NCBI RefSeq assembly: GCF_003730015.1
Contig: NZ_RJTU01000034.1
Coordinates: 62,001 to 126,000 of the forward strand
DNA: 64,000 bases
From: Epilithonimonas hominis
GTDB lineage: Bacteria; Bacteroidota; Bacteroidia; Flavobacteriales; Weeksellaceae
Direction: 5' to 3'
Shown: positions 1 through 8,957 of the stretch, piece by piece
Layout of the letters: each line of letters opens with the position of its first letter
Numbering within the stretch: position 1 is the stretch's first letter
The notes under the pieces: model-generated
The model's input: the letters and a program-made list of their open reading frames with translations, nothing else
Databases searched by the model: none
Told to the model about the DNA's origin: nothing
Position numbers and translations under genes: made by a program

Positions 1-517
1 CTTGTAAAACATAATCATTAAACGGAAGCTGTGAGTATGGAGACTGGCTTTCCGGGATTACGTTCACATCATTTTCGATATGGAGATACGTTCTTGACGT
101 TAGTTTTCTCCACAGGAAATTAATGCTGGATTCATCAATTTCCGAAACGTATTTGAACTCCATTTTTTGTATTTCCTGATAAGAAAATTGATGCTGTTTT
201 TGTCTAAGTCCACGAATGGGTTTATCAAGAATATCCTCAATATTTTGCTTTGTTATTTCTGTAAAATCTACGGTAGAATTGATATTGTAAAGTGCAATTT
301 CGTGACCGTTAAATGATATTTTCTTCAGCAACTTTTCAAGTCTCTCTGCAATAGAAATTTCAATAAAGAAAGTAGCCTGAAATTCGTGAAGTTCTAACAA
401 GAGTAGTAGTACTTCAGCTTTTTCTTCTATAGCTTTTATCAATGAATTTTGATTGTGCTTTTGGTTTAAAACAACACCGTTTTCATAGATATTTACATTG
501 AAAGTTAATAAAACCAC
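1..517 (-). CDS. Degenerate polysaccharide deacetylase-like protein (3' end outside window)
   Basis: An open frame reads leftwards from a GTG at 517 and runs off the window edge, so about 172 residues are visible. It opens VVLLTFNVN and aligns without gaps for its first 75 or so residues to the deacetylase encoded at 47288 (MILLSFDIE). Both share ATFF near residue 48 and GHE near 71. The residues expected to bind metal or act in catalysis are changed: Asp7 is Asn, His77 is Tyr and His81 is Ser. It is therefore probably a non-catalytic NodB-fold homologue that may bind glycan or a partner. The start is inferred from that alignment; no ATG lies nearby. Confidence 0.7.
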   Translation of the reverse strand, partial: MVLLTFNVNIYENGVVLNQKHNQNSLIKAIEEKAEVLLLLLELHEFQATFFIEISIAERLEKLLKKISFNGHEIALYNINSTVDFTEITKQNIEDILDKPIRGLRQKQHQFSYQEIQKMEFKYVSEIDESSINFLWRKLTSRTYLHIENDVNVIPESQSPYSQLPFNDYVLQ

Positions 518-600
518 TTGAACTTTATTTTATATAATATTTGTAACTTTTTATAAATCAGTTGTTAAAAAGTAAAGTATCTAAATTGATAATTTAACTA

Positions 601-1566
601 TTAAACTTTGCCTAGTTTTCGTTTTAAGTTATTTATCATATCTATTGACATAGATGAGATGTCAAATTTATAATTTAATCCCCAATCTTGTTTTGCTGCA
701 GAATCATCTATACTCGCCGGCCAAGAATCTGCAATGGCCTGACGGAAATCTGGCTCATATTTTATCTCAAAATCCGGCATTGTTTTTTTGATTTCGGCAG
801 CCAGTTCTTGAGGTGTAAAACTCATCCCTCCAAGGTTGTAAGAGTAACGTATTTTTACCTGTTCTTTTGGAGCTGTCATTAGCTTGATTGTTGCATCAAT
901 AGCGTCGTCCATATACAACATAGGCATCGCTGTGTTTTCGCTGATGAAGCTTGTGTATTTTCCATTTTCTACAGCTTCATAAAATATCTCAACAGCGTAA
1001 TCTGTGGTGCCTCCACCTGCTGGTGCTTTCCAAGAAATCAAACCCGGATAACGGATGCTTCTGATATCAACGCCGTATTTTTCAAAGTAATATTCGCACC
1101 ATTTTTCGCCTGCCATTTTGGAAATTCCATAAACGGTTGTTGGATTCAAAACAACTTCTTGTCCCACATTTTCTTTAGGAATTCCTTTCCCAAAAACAGC
1201 AATAGAACTTGGCCAGAAAATCTTCTTCAAGGTTCCCTCTTTTGCCAATTCGCAAAGGTGAATCAATGGATCGAGATTCAGTTTCCAGGCAAAAAGTGGT
1301 TGCTTTTCTGAAGTTCCGGATAAAAGTGATGCTAGATGATAAACTGTTGTGATGTTATGTTCTTTGATAACTTCTGTAACAGCTTGAAAATTAGTAACAT
1401 CAAGTCTTTCGTAATAACCAGCTTCGGTGATGCCTTCTTTCCATTTGTCCAGGCCGGAAGCAATAACGTTTTCTTTACCGTAAATTTCTGATAATTTGGC
1501 AGTTAGCTCCGTTCCTATTTGCCCAAGAGCACCTGTGATTAGGATCTTTTCTTTTTGAATTTCCAT
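601..1566 (-). CDS. L-threonine 3-dehydrogenase, short-chain (epimerase-like) type
   Basis: This NAD-dependent enzyme of the extended short-chain dehydrogenase fold is predicted to oxidise L-threonine to 2-amino-3-oxobutyrate in the cytoplasm. The N terminus carries the Rossmann motif ITGALGQIG. The catalytic Ser lies in SSIAVFG and the Tyr/Lys pair in YGISKMAGE. The family is the UDP-galactose-epimerase-like threonine dehydrogenase known from Flavobacterium. The ATG at 1566 (MEIQKEK) is preferred to an upstream in-frame TTG at 1587, because the Rossmann strand follows directly. At about 321 residues it is full length. A general sugar-nucleotide epimerase is the alternative, but ALDH-like or zinc-type Tdh can be excluded. 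Confidence 0.82.
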   Translation of the reverse strand: MEIQKEKILITGALGQIGTELTAKLSEIYGKENVIASGLDKWKEGITEAGYYERLDVTNFQAVTEVIKEHNITTVYHLASLLSGTSEKQPLFAWKLNLDPLIHLCELAKEGTLKKIFWPSSIAVFGKGIPKENVGQEVVLNPTTVYGISKMAGEKWCEYYFEKYGVDIRSIRYPGLISWKAPAGGGTTDYAVEIFYEAVENGKYTSFISENTAMPMLYMDDAIDATIKLMTAPKEQVKIRYSYNLGGMSFTPQELAAEIKKTMPDFEIKYEPDFRQAIADSWPASIDDSAAKQDWGLNYKFDISSMSIDMINNLKRKLGKV

Positions 1567-1651
1567 TTTTACTTTTTTGATTGGCAAATCTAATTAATTT
1601 AAGGATTGAGAATCAAAAAGAATTCCAATATTTTTTTAATAATTTCGTAAA

Positions 1652-2482
1652 ATGAATAAACAATCACCAATTATACAAATTAATGAATTTTTGCAACTGT
1701 CCAAAAATCCCAATCTTAGACTTTTTGATGTCAGAACCGGTGCAGATTCGAAAGCTGAATTCGATAAAAAACATCTCCAAAATGCTGTTTATGTTGATTT
1801 GAATTCCGATTTAGCCAAAATTGATAATCCAAAAAATGGAGGTCGTCATCCGCTTCCAACGTTTGAAGATTTTATCAAGACTTTAGGAAAATTAGGAATT
1901 GATAAAGATTCTCATGTTGTGATTTATGACGACAAAAACGGTGCGAATGCAGCGGCGAGATTCTGGTGGATGTTGCGTGCGGTTGGTCATAAAAATGTGC
2001 AGGTTCTGAATGGCGGATTGCAAGTAGCACAAAATCAGAATTACCCATTAAGTTCTGTTGAGGAGTATTATCCTGAAACCAAATATATTTCCGATTACCA
2101 AGATTGGCAATTACCACAGGTTTGGATTGATGATGTGAAAAAAGCAAGTCAAGATTCCGATTCTATGATTGTAGATGTTAGAGAATCGCAACGTTTTGAT
2201 GGGATTATGGAGCCAATTGATTTGGTGGCAGGACATATCCCGAATGCTCATAATTTTCCGTTCATCGATAATCTGGATGAGAAAGGTTTGTTCAAGTCTC
2301 CGGAGGTTCTCAGGAATCTGTATTCTGAATTATTTGATAACTATGAAAAAAGTAAAATCATTTTCCATTGCGGAAGTGGTGTAACGGCTTGTCATTCTCT
2401 TTTGGCTTTGGATTATGCAGGTTTTGATATTCCGAATCTTTATGTTGGGAGCTGGAGCGAGTGGAGCAGGAATGAGTTGTAG
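1652..2482 (+). CDS. sseA: 3-mercaptopyruvate sulfurtransferase (tandem rhodanese)
   Basis: The 276-residue cytoplasmic protein has two rhodanese domains, about residues 8-130 and 155-276. The second carries the active-site loop CGSGVTA with Cys240, the loop type typical of mercaptopyruvate rather than thiosulfate sulfurtransferases. The first domain has the usual inactive fold with FDVRTG and GGRHPLP signatures. It transfers sulfur from mercaptopyruvate to thiol acceptors or cyanide. It stands alone, divergent from the threonine dehydrogenase gene, and converges on the large outer-membrane protein gene downstream. Confidence 0.88.
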   Translation: MNKQSPIIQINEFLQLSKNPNLRLFDVRTGADSKAEFDKKHLQNAVYVDLNSDLAKIDNPKNGGRHPLPTFEDFIKTLGKLGIDKDSHVVIYDDKNGANAAARFWWMLRAVGHKNVQVLNGGLQVAQNQNYPLSSVEEYYPETKYISDYQDWQLPQVWIDDVKKASQDSDSMIVDVRESQRFDGIMEPIDLVAGHIPNAHNFPFIDNLDEKGLFKSPEVLRNLYSELFDNYEKSKIIFHCGSGVTACHSLLALDYAGFDIPNLYVGSWSEWSRNEL

Positions 2483-2491
2483 AATTTTTTT

Positions 2492-2606
2492 GAGTTTTAG
2501 AGTGGGAAAGTTTTAAAATGAAAGAGTCTTCGAGTCTTAGAAATAAAAACTCTATAGCTCTGTAACTCTAAAATTCTCAAACCCAAAAAACTCTCTAACT
2601 CAAAAA
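2492..2606. repeat. Imperfect inverted repeat between convergent genes
   Basis: GAGTTTTAGAGT at 2492-2503 is answered by AACTCTAAAATTCTC at 2564-2578, and further ACTC/CTCT words follow to 2606. The element fills the gap between two convergent genes. It could fold as a weak bidirectional terminator, or be one of the ACTC-rich intergenic repeats common in this group. Pairing is imperfect. Confidence 0.4.
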
Positions 2607-5600
2607 CTGGCGCGTATTTGCATACTTCCAATATGGATGGTTCTGTCGCCAGAGTTTCTGCCTTCGTAATTTACATTAAGCTGAATAAAGGAGTTTATCG
2701 CCTGTTGGATGTATAATGTCCAGACTTGATTTTTCCCAGCTTTCAAGCCTTCTAACATTTGATTTCCTACGATGCTGAAACTGTTGCCAGAGAAATCATT
2801 ATTGATGAAAGAGAAATTCGCTCTTACAGACGTTTTTGCTTTTTCCCATTGCAAAGTTCCCGAGATTTCGTAGGTTTTCAAAAGTTCCTCGCCATCGGTT
2901 CTTTTTTTCTGACGGAGCGCGCCGGATAATTCGGTTTGCAAAGTTTCGGTCAATTTGTAAGTTCCTTTTGGCTTGGTTTCCCAGTTTTGAAGAAGATAAT
3001 TTCGGGAAGCATAAACCTGAGAACTGTTAGTTACATTTTGCAACGTATTTTCCCAATCTGCGCGGAAAGTCTTGGAGAAAGAATAACCCACATTCAGGAA
3101 ATGAGATTTCTGTCCGTGCGCTTCGTTACTGTAATTGGCATTCACCAAATTATCATTGTCAGTATATCGATAACTTCCGTTCCAGCCAGATTTGTCATTA
3201 GAATTGAATAAAGCGGAAGCTAATATATTCTGCGTTCTCAGCAATTGATCTGCTTGTTTTTCGAAAGGATTACAAACCAAAACTTTGCTTCCCTTCATAT
3301 AAGAATTCTGGGAAAGTAAAGACAAATTAAAATTCCATCGCTTCAAAAAAGCATTTTCAGAACTGATGATTACCGATGGGTTTACGAATAAAGCGACTTG
3401 TAATTTGTTTTTGTTTGATGCAAGATAATTCACGCTATTGGTATAAACTCTGATGTACTGAGCCAAATCCGCATATTCCGCTACTTCAAACTCGTCTAAT
3501 TGCTGAACGCCATCATTGTTATAATCCGTCCATTTATAAACACCTTGTCCGTCGGTTACTTTGATGTATTGGAATTCTCTTTGCGCTTCCTGACCATTTC
3601 CTAATTCGTAGAAAAGCTGCAGCCGCATTCCGTTTTTGAATAATTGTTGATTGTACAAGATGTTTCCTACTACAAAATCCTGATTCTGATTACTCGCTAA
3701 AGTCCGATTTTCATAATAGAATTTTCTGTAATGAACCAAAGTTGATAATTGTGTTTTTTCGGTTTTGATGATTTGACTTTCCGCCATCAACCCCAAAATA
3801 TTGTTCATCTTCTGAAGACGATTATCCTGCACCGAATCATTACTTCTTAGATAAATTTTGGTCAATAATTTGGTTCTTGCAGAATCCGCGATTTTTTTCT
3901 GAATGAAAACTTCTTTCCAACTGAAACTCGTCACATCCAACAATTGTGTTGCGTTGTATTTTTTCTCATTGTGCTCCATAGAGCCGCCCAACATCCAGCT
4001 TCCTTTTTTGCCTGCCAATTCTGTAGAAACAGCACCACGGATGAAAGTTGTGTTAAGATCAGTCGATTTGGTGTCGAGATAAGAAACTGCGGCGAGATTG
4101 TTGAATTTTCCGATTTTCCAAACAGCGTCGATGTCGTTTTTGATGCCTTTGTAAGTGTCGGTTTCTTCAAGATAATTCAGTTTATAATTAATCTTTGAAG
4201 TTTTGTTAAAGTCATTTAGAAATGAGAAAATAAATCTATTTTGAGTAATCTGGCTGAACTCATTGGTTAAATTGAAATCTCTCCAGAAATCAACATTGTT
4301 GATTCTGTCCAAAACGTGAAAGTTTTTTTGGATGACCTGATATTCCACCATTGGCGTTCCTGTCCAAGTATTTTTTCGGAACGTTTTGTTGGCATAGATT
4401 CTCGCTGCATAACCAATGTTTTTATCATTGTCTTTGGACGAAAACATATTGATGTCATAATTGCTCAATGAGACATCTGTTCCGATGACGCCTTCTTTCA
4501 AAGCATACTCGAAGTTAGCAGAATAAACTTGTGATTTCTCCGGTGCCGGCAATTTTCTGACCGCCATATAATCTCCCAAACCATTTCCTACATATTGGAA
4601 AACGCGACCATTGTTGGTAGATTGTTGTAACTGATAATCCCCTTTTCCGCTACCGAAATAAGTGAATGAAACCTGATACAAAACCTGAGTTTGGTCGGTA
4701 GAAAATTCGTAATGAAAAGAATCTGTGTCGAATATCTTTTTGTACAGAATTTTATTGACGTCGTATTCCGTTTCCACACCCGATGGCGAAAACATGGCAT
4801 CCTGATTGTTTCCTGCATTCACCAAAGTTTGTTGGTCTTCTTCGCTAAGGTTAAGAGAAAGTGGTGCATTTTTATTGTCATTCTCCATAAACCAACTGAA
4901 TCCCGCTTTGAACTTCTCACGTTGATGTTTGATGTTTCCTGTGATTAAGAATCTGGTGTAATTTCGGTTGGTGTAATTATAGGATACGTTGATGAAATTC
5001 TGAGAATAAATGGGTCTGAAACTGGTGAAAGTGATTTCTCCTGTATTATAATTAATGATGTAATCCTGATTCTCACCACGCTTCATCAAAATTCCATCAA
5101 TATAAACCTGTTCTGAACCTGAAATAATTGTGATGAATAATTCGCCGTTTTTTCCAGTCAATCTATAAGGTCCCTGATTACCTTCAACACCTTGAAAACG
5201 CATCCTGAAAAACTCACTTCGGGCAACACCGCCGGAAACATCTACGGAGGTTTTGTTACCATTCTTTTCCCAATTGGTAAGGAATTGCAATCCCATACTT
5301 CGCCTTTGGTAACGCCCGAAATAAGTCGTTTCATCATTCAAATCGAGATGTCCGGCGCGTATGATGCTGTGATTTTTAATATTCAGCTGAAGATAAATCT
5401 TATCAAATTCCTGCAAAGTCTGTGTGTATCCATCTGCCTGCACCGGAAGATTATGGTCCGAAATAGAAGCCAAAATCGAAACATCGGGACTTAACTTACC
5501 CGAAATCTGCATATCCATAGAACTCTGCACAGATGAGCCTTGGTTATTCCCAAAAGTAATTCCTCTGATAATAGAGCCTTTGGAATTGAGTTCTCCAAGA

Positions 5601-5842
5601 ATCCTTTTTTTGTCATTTTTTACCAGTACTTCTTCATCATAAATCACACGATTCTGTTTTTTGATGAAGTCAAGTGTGTCTTTGGTGAAAAAATCTTGAT
5701 TGATTTTAGAAATTAGGACGCTGTCTTTTTTAAGGGAATCTTGCGGGATATTTGGGTTTTTCCAACTGAAAATCTGTGCATTAACCGAAATTAGCGCAGA
5801 AAAAGTACAGATTATTAGAAAAATTTTATTTATCTTCGACAC
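2600..5842 (-). CDS. Large outer-membrane protein, function unknown
   Basis: This 1080-residue protein has a signal peptide ending near residue 22 (SVNAQ). The rest alternates short aromatic beta strands, which suggests a very large outer-membrane barrel or surface-exposed beta protein. Near residue 250 it has QVYIDGILMKRG followed by DYIINYNTGEITF, a module seen in large Bacteroidota surface proteins. Near residue 777, DYNNDGVQQLDE resembles a calcium-binding EF-hand loop. The last residue is Phe, as in many barrels. The start is GTG at 5842; stop codons lie just upstream and the signal peptide begins there. I do not recognise a specific function; it is too short for SprA. Confidence 0.72.
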   Translation of the reverse strand: MSKINKIFLIICTFSALISVNAQIFSWKNPNIPQDSLKKDSVLISKINQDFFTKDTLDFIKKQNRVIYDEEVLVKNDKKRILGELNSKGSIIRGITFGNNQGSSVQSSMDMQISGKLSPDVSILASISDHNLPVQADGYTQTLQEFDKIYLQLNIKNHSIIRAGHLDLNDETTYFGRYQRRSMGLQFLTNWEKNGNKTSVDVSGGVARSEFFRMRFQGVEGNQGPYRLTGKNGELFITIISGSEQVYIDGILMKRGENQDYIINYNTGEITFTSFRPIYSQNFINVSYNYTNRNYTRFLITGNIKHQREKFKAGFSWFMENDNKNAPLSLNLSEEDQQTLVNAGNNQDAMFSPSGVETEYDVNKILYKKIFDTDSFHYEFSTDQTQVLYQVSFTYFGSGKGDYQLQQSTNNGRVFQYVGNGLGDYMAVRKLPAPEKSQVYSANFEYALKEGVIGTDVSLSNYDINMFSSKDNDKNIGYAARIYANKTFRKNTWTGTPMVEYQVIQKNFHVLDRINNVDFWRDFNLTNEFSQITQNRFIFSFLNDFNKTSKINYKLNYLEETDTYKGIKNDIDAVWKIGKFNNLAAVSYLDTKSTDLNTTFIRGAVSTELAGKKGSWMLGGSMEHNEKKYNATQLLDVTSFSWKEVFIQKKIADSARTKLLTKIYLRSNDSVQDNRLQKMNNILGLMAESQIIKTEKTQLSTLVHYRKFYYENRTLASNQNQDFVVGNILYNQQLFKNGMRLQLFYELGNGQEAQREFQYIKVTDGQGVYKWTDYNNDGVQQLDEFEVAEYADLAQYIRVYTNSVNYLASNKNKLQVALFVNPSVIISSENAFLKRWNFNLSLLSQNSYMKGSKVLVCNPFEKQADQLLRTQNILASALFNSNDKSGWNGSYRYTDNDNLVNANYSNEAHGQKSHFLNVGYSFSKTFRADWENTLQNVTNSSQVYASRNYLLQNWETKPKGTYKLTETLQTELSGALRQKKRTDGEELLKTYEISGTLQWEKAKTSVRANFSFINNDFSGNSFSIVGNQMLEGLKAGKNQVWTLYIQQAINSFIQLNVNYEGRNSGDRTIHIGSMQIRASF

Positions 5843-5927
5843 CCTTTAGTTATGATAGGCAAATGTACTAATAATAGGCTTTACAGCGAATTAACAATTA
5901 TTTAAAACGGGAAAGGGGTTGTTAAAA

Positions 5928-5956
5928 TTGTATTTAAAGATAATATTTTATATTTG
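5928..5956 (+). promoter_or_regulatory. Bacteroidota-type promoter for the first T9SS cargo gene
   Basis: TTG at 5928-5930 and TATATTTG at 5949-5956 match the TTG / TAnnTTTG promoter pattern with an 18-base spacer. Transcription would start near 5963, giving a leader of about 45 bases before the ATG at 6007. Confidence 0.65.
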
Positions 5957-6006
5957 CCACAGACAAAACGAAACAGTAAAACAAAACAATTTTAAACTTT
6001 TATATT

Positions 6007-6780
6007 ATGAAAAAATTTTATTCTTTATTAGCTGTAGTAGCTATGACTGCGACAGTGAATGCTCAGGGATCAGAAAACTTTAATTCACAAACAGTTTTGA
6101 CATCCACTTATGCAGATGGAAGTTTTGCTGGACAAACTTCTGGAGTAAATGTTGCTTATGTACATTCAAGAGATGAAGGCTCTGGAACTGCAGATGATTA
6201 CTCAATCAATGGTAAAGGTTTGATGTTAAGAAGATCAAACGAGCCAAGCTCTGTAGAATTTACTATTCCTAATGGTGTTGGAACTTTTAGCTTCAAGTAT
6301 AGAAAAGCTTTTACAGGTGGAAGTGCAAGAATTTTATCAATCCAAGTAGATGGGGTAGAAGTTGCTACAACAACAGCAATTGGTGCTACTTCAGGAGCGG
6401 ATACTACAGTTTACGATTTTTCTAAAGCTATAAACAAAGCCGGATCTGTTAAAATAAAAATTACTTACCCTGCAGGTACTACAGCTGGTAATAAGCAAGT
6501 AACAATTGACGATGTTTCTTGGACTGCTTATGTAACAATGGCAGTTGTAGATGCTACAAAAGCAAAAGCAAACTTGGTGAAAAATACAATCGTTTCTAAC
6601 GAGCTTATTTTCGGAGCTGCTGCAAAGGTATCAGTTTATAACACTGCCGGTCAAGTTGTAAAAACTGCTGAGGTTGCAGAAAACTCTAGATTAGATGTTT
6701 CTGCTTTGCCAAAAGGAACTTACGTAGTAACTGGTCTTGTAAACGGACAAGCTGTATCACAGAAAGTAATCAAGAAATAA
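6007..6780 (+). CDS. T9SS type A sorting domain-containing secreted protein
   Basis: This 257-residue protein has a signal peptide ending near TVNAQ (residue 19). A beta-rich central region (about 22-175) resembles the choice-of-anchor/lectin-like domains of Bacteroidota secreted proteins (ENFNSQT, GTFSFKYR). The C-terminal type A sorting tail (about 185-257) includes VSVYNTAGQVVKT, LPKGTYVV and the terminal VSQKVIKK. That tail is the signal for type IX secretion across the outer membrane and is normally removed on anchoring. The next gene downstream has a nearly identical tail but a different body. It has its own promoter and terminator. Ligand or substrate is unknown. Confidence 0.85.
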   Translation: MKKFYSLLAVVAMTATVNAQGSENFNSQTVLTSTYADGSFAGQTSGVNVAYVHSRDEGSGTADDYSINGKGLMLRRSNEPSSVEFTIPNGVGTFSFKYRKAFTGGSARILSIQVDGVEVATTTAIGATSGADTTVYDFSKAINKAGSVKIKITYPAGTTAGNKQVTIDDVSWTAYVTMAVVDATKAKANLVKNTIVSNELIFGAAAKVSVYNTAGQVVKTAEVAENSRLDVSALPKGTYVVTGLVNGQAVSQKVIKK

Positions 6781-6805
6781 TTTTTGATTAATTGGAAAAT
6801 AATTA

Positions 6806-6832
6806 CGCTGCCCGATTGGGCAGCGTTTTTTC
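6806..6832 (+). terminator. Rho-independent terminator
   Basis: CGCTGCCC / GGGCAGCG form an 8-bp stem with a GATT loop, followed by a T run, 26 bases after the T9SS protein stop codon. Confidence 0.9.
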
Positions 6833-6880
6833 TTATATATTTAGAACATTAAGTTAATATGATTTAAAACAGTCTTAACA

Positions 6881-6908
6881 TTTGGTTTTATTTATATGTA
6901 TACCTTTG
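6881..6908 (+). promoter_or_regulatory. Probable promoter of the second T9SS cargo gene
   Basis: TTTGG at 6881 and TACCTTTG at 6901-6908 fit the TTTG / TAnnTTTG pattern. Use of this site would give a leader of about 190 bases before the ATG at 7109. Apart from this promoter and the preceding terminator, the 328-base gap 6781-7108 shows nothing I can name. Confidence 0.55.
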
Positions 6909-7108
6909 CGAAAGAAAAATGTAATTTATACAGTCTTTAGAAAATGTTAATTTTTTTATAGGTTAAATTCACAAACCTTGACAAGATCACTATATTGAAA
7001 TGAAGATATGTTAAAAAATAATTTAAATTTTGCAGAATACATTTTTTTGTTAACTTAGCAACCCTTTACAATTAATTATAAAACAACAATTTTTTAAACT
7101 TTAATATT

Positions 7109-7879
7109 ATGAAAAAAATCTTTACAATTTTAAGTATTGCAGCTGTATCTTTTGCGGCTCAAGCTCAAACCACATTTAGCTTTGTTTGGAACAATCAAGG
7201 ATTCTCAAATGCACAAGAAGTTACAACAGGTAATATAGTTGCTGGTAAACTTACTTATAACGTACAACAGAATGGATCGGCTACAAGTCCTAAATTTTAC
7301 ACTGCTGGTGGAGGAACTTTAAGAATGTACTCTAACATTACTGACGGAAACGGTAATTCAATTGCAATTAATGCCGCTACAGGTACTAAAATTAATTCAG
7401 TGAAGGTTAAAACTTCTGGACTTGTTGGTGCAGATAACTATGGTCCTTCAAGTGCTGTTATCACTGTTGACGGAACCGTAGTTCCAACTGTTTATGACCC
7501 AGCTGATGCAACTAATGCTACTTATTTGGTAAATGCAGCTACACCAGCTTCAAACATTACGATTAAGAACGGACATATGGGACCTACAACTGCGCAAATC
7601 AGAATCGTTTCGATGGATGTAACTTATACAGACGGTCTTGCAGTTGCAGATTTTGCAAAAACAAACTCTATATTGGTTAAAAATACTGTTGTTGGAGAAT
7701 CTATCGCTTTCGCTAAAACTGCTGATATCCAAATCGTAAACGCTGCTGGTCAAGTTGTAAAAGCTGCTAAAGTAACAGAAGGTTCTACTTTGAATGTTTC
7801 TTCTCTTGCTAAAGGGATGTACATCGTAACTGGTACTGCAAACGGAGAAAAAGTATCTCAAAAAGTTATTAAAAACTAA
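7109..7879 (+). CDS. T9SS type A sorting domain-containing secreted protein
   Basis: This 256-residue protein has a signal peptide ending near AAQAQ (residue 20), a beta-rich body without a recognised domain (about 21-175), and a C-terminal sorting tail (about 185-256). The tail contains IQIVNAAGQVVKAAKV and LAKGMYIVTG and ends VSQKVIKN. It closely matches the tail of the gene at 6007, while the bodies are unrelated at sight, so cargo domains appear to have been exchanged on a common tail. Predicted to be exported by the Sec system and then the type IX system. Function unknown. Confidence 0.85.
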   Translation: MKKIFTILSIAAVSFAAQAQTTFSFVWNNQGFSNAQEVTTGNIVAGKLTYNVQQNGSATSPKFYTAGGGTLRMYSNITDGNGNSIAINAATGTKINSVKVKTSGLVGADNYGPSSAVITVDGTVVPTVYDPADATNATYLVNAATPASNITIKNGHMGPTTAQIRIVSMDVTYTDGLAVADFAKTNSILVKNTVVGESIAFAKTADIQIVNAAGQVVKAAKVTEGSTLNVSSLAKGMYIVTGTANGEKVSQKVIKN

Positions 7880-7902
7880 TTATAGTTTTTCTTAAAAATT
7901 CA

Positions 7903-7928
7903 AGGCTTCCATTTGGAAGCCTTTTTTT
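7903..7928 (+). terminator. Rho-independent terminator
   Basis: AGGCTTCC / GGAAGCCT stem with an ATTT loop, followed by seven T residues. Confidence 0.88.
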
Positions 7929-8128
7929 ATCTAACGTCGATCGATATTACATTTTTAATATAATTGATAATTGATTTGGGTTTCGTTAATTTAAATTATT
8001 TAATGTCATAAAAATTAACAACTTTTGCAGTTAAAAACTTATTTTGGTAGATATTTCTTCATCAGATTGACACTAAAACATCTTATATTATAATAAAAAT
8101 TATATTTTTACAAATTATAAAACTATAA

Positions 8129-8932
8129 ATGAATAATAAGACCAAGTTCTCAAATTTATTAAGAAGATTTAAACTGATTTTTGTTGCTGATAAACTAAAT
8201 TATTATGTTAATCAATTTAAAAATAATTCAAAAAATAAAAAGTTTATCCAAGAGAATCCCGATGTATTATTACCACCCGATTATTTAATTTACGAATCTT
8301 TTCATCTTGATTATTATCATTATTACAATGGTGGGGAGAAAACGGCAGTATGGCTGAGTAATAAGTTCAGCAATTTTAGTAACATTGAAAATATTAAAAT
8401 ATTAGATTGGGGTTGTGGGCCAGCAAGAGTTGTAAGACATTTTCCCAATATTTTACCATCTGCTGAAATCTACGCGACTGATTACAACCCTCAGAGTATA
8501 GAATGGAACAGAGCTAATATAAAAAATGTAAATTTTAATCTCAACTTTCTGGCAGCAGATCTTCCTTACGAAAATAATTTTTTTGATGTAATCTACGGAA
8601 TTTCAATTTTCACGCATCTGTCGGAACAGAAACATTATGAATGGGCAAAAGAGCTTACAAGAATATTAAAACCTGGAGGTATTTTATTTCTTACATTTCA
8701 GGGAGAAGCTTTTAAACAGAGACTTTCTGAGTCAGAAATTAAAGTTTTTGATAAGGGCAAAATAGTGGTTAGGGATAAAGTGAAAGAAGGACATCGGACA
8801 TTTTCTGCATTTCATCCTGATGCTTTTGTGGTGAGATTATTTAAAGATCTGGATGTTGTTGAGCATAATAAGTCCTTTCTGAATAATACTGCCTTAGAAC
8901 AAGATAGTTGGATATTCAGAAAATTAGAATAA
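8129..8932 (+). CDS. Class I SAM-dependent methyltransferase
   Basis: The 267-residue protein has a methyltransferase type 11 core at about residues 90-200. Motif I is ILDWGCGPARVV, the acidic adenosine-binding position is in ATDYNP, motif IV lies near FFDVIYGISIF, and the post-motif is RILKPGGILFLT. A Lys/Asn-rich stretch of about 80 residues precedes the core. Such genes are often found beside glycan biosynthesis genes, but here the neighbours are a T9SS cargo gene and a barrel fusion on the other strand, so the substrate cannot be guessed. Its codon use is noticeably A+T-richer than its neighbours. Confidence 0.8.
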   Translation: MNNKTKFSNLLRRFKLIFVADKLNYYVNQFKNNSKNKKFIQENPDVLLPPDYLIYESFHLDYYHYYNGGEKTAVWLSNKFSNFSNIENIKILDWGCGPARVVRHFPNILPSAEIYATDYNPQSIEWNRANIKNVNFNLNFLAADLPYENNFFDVIYGISIFTHLSEQKHYEWAKELTRILKPGGILFLTFQGEAFKQRLSESEIKVFDKGKIVVRDKVKEGHRTFSAFHPDAFVVRLFKDLDVVEHNKSFLNNTALEQDSWIFRKLE

Positions 8933-8957
8933 AAGCTATCACCACCACGGTATTTTT

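Noticed and set aside
6909-7108. A riboswitch or small RNA in the long leader of the second T9SS gene
   Set aside because: The 200 bases are AT-rich with no stable stem or known motif that I can recognise.
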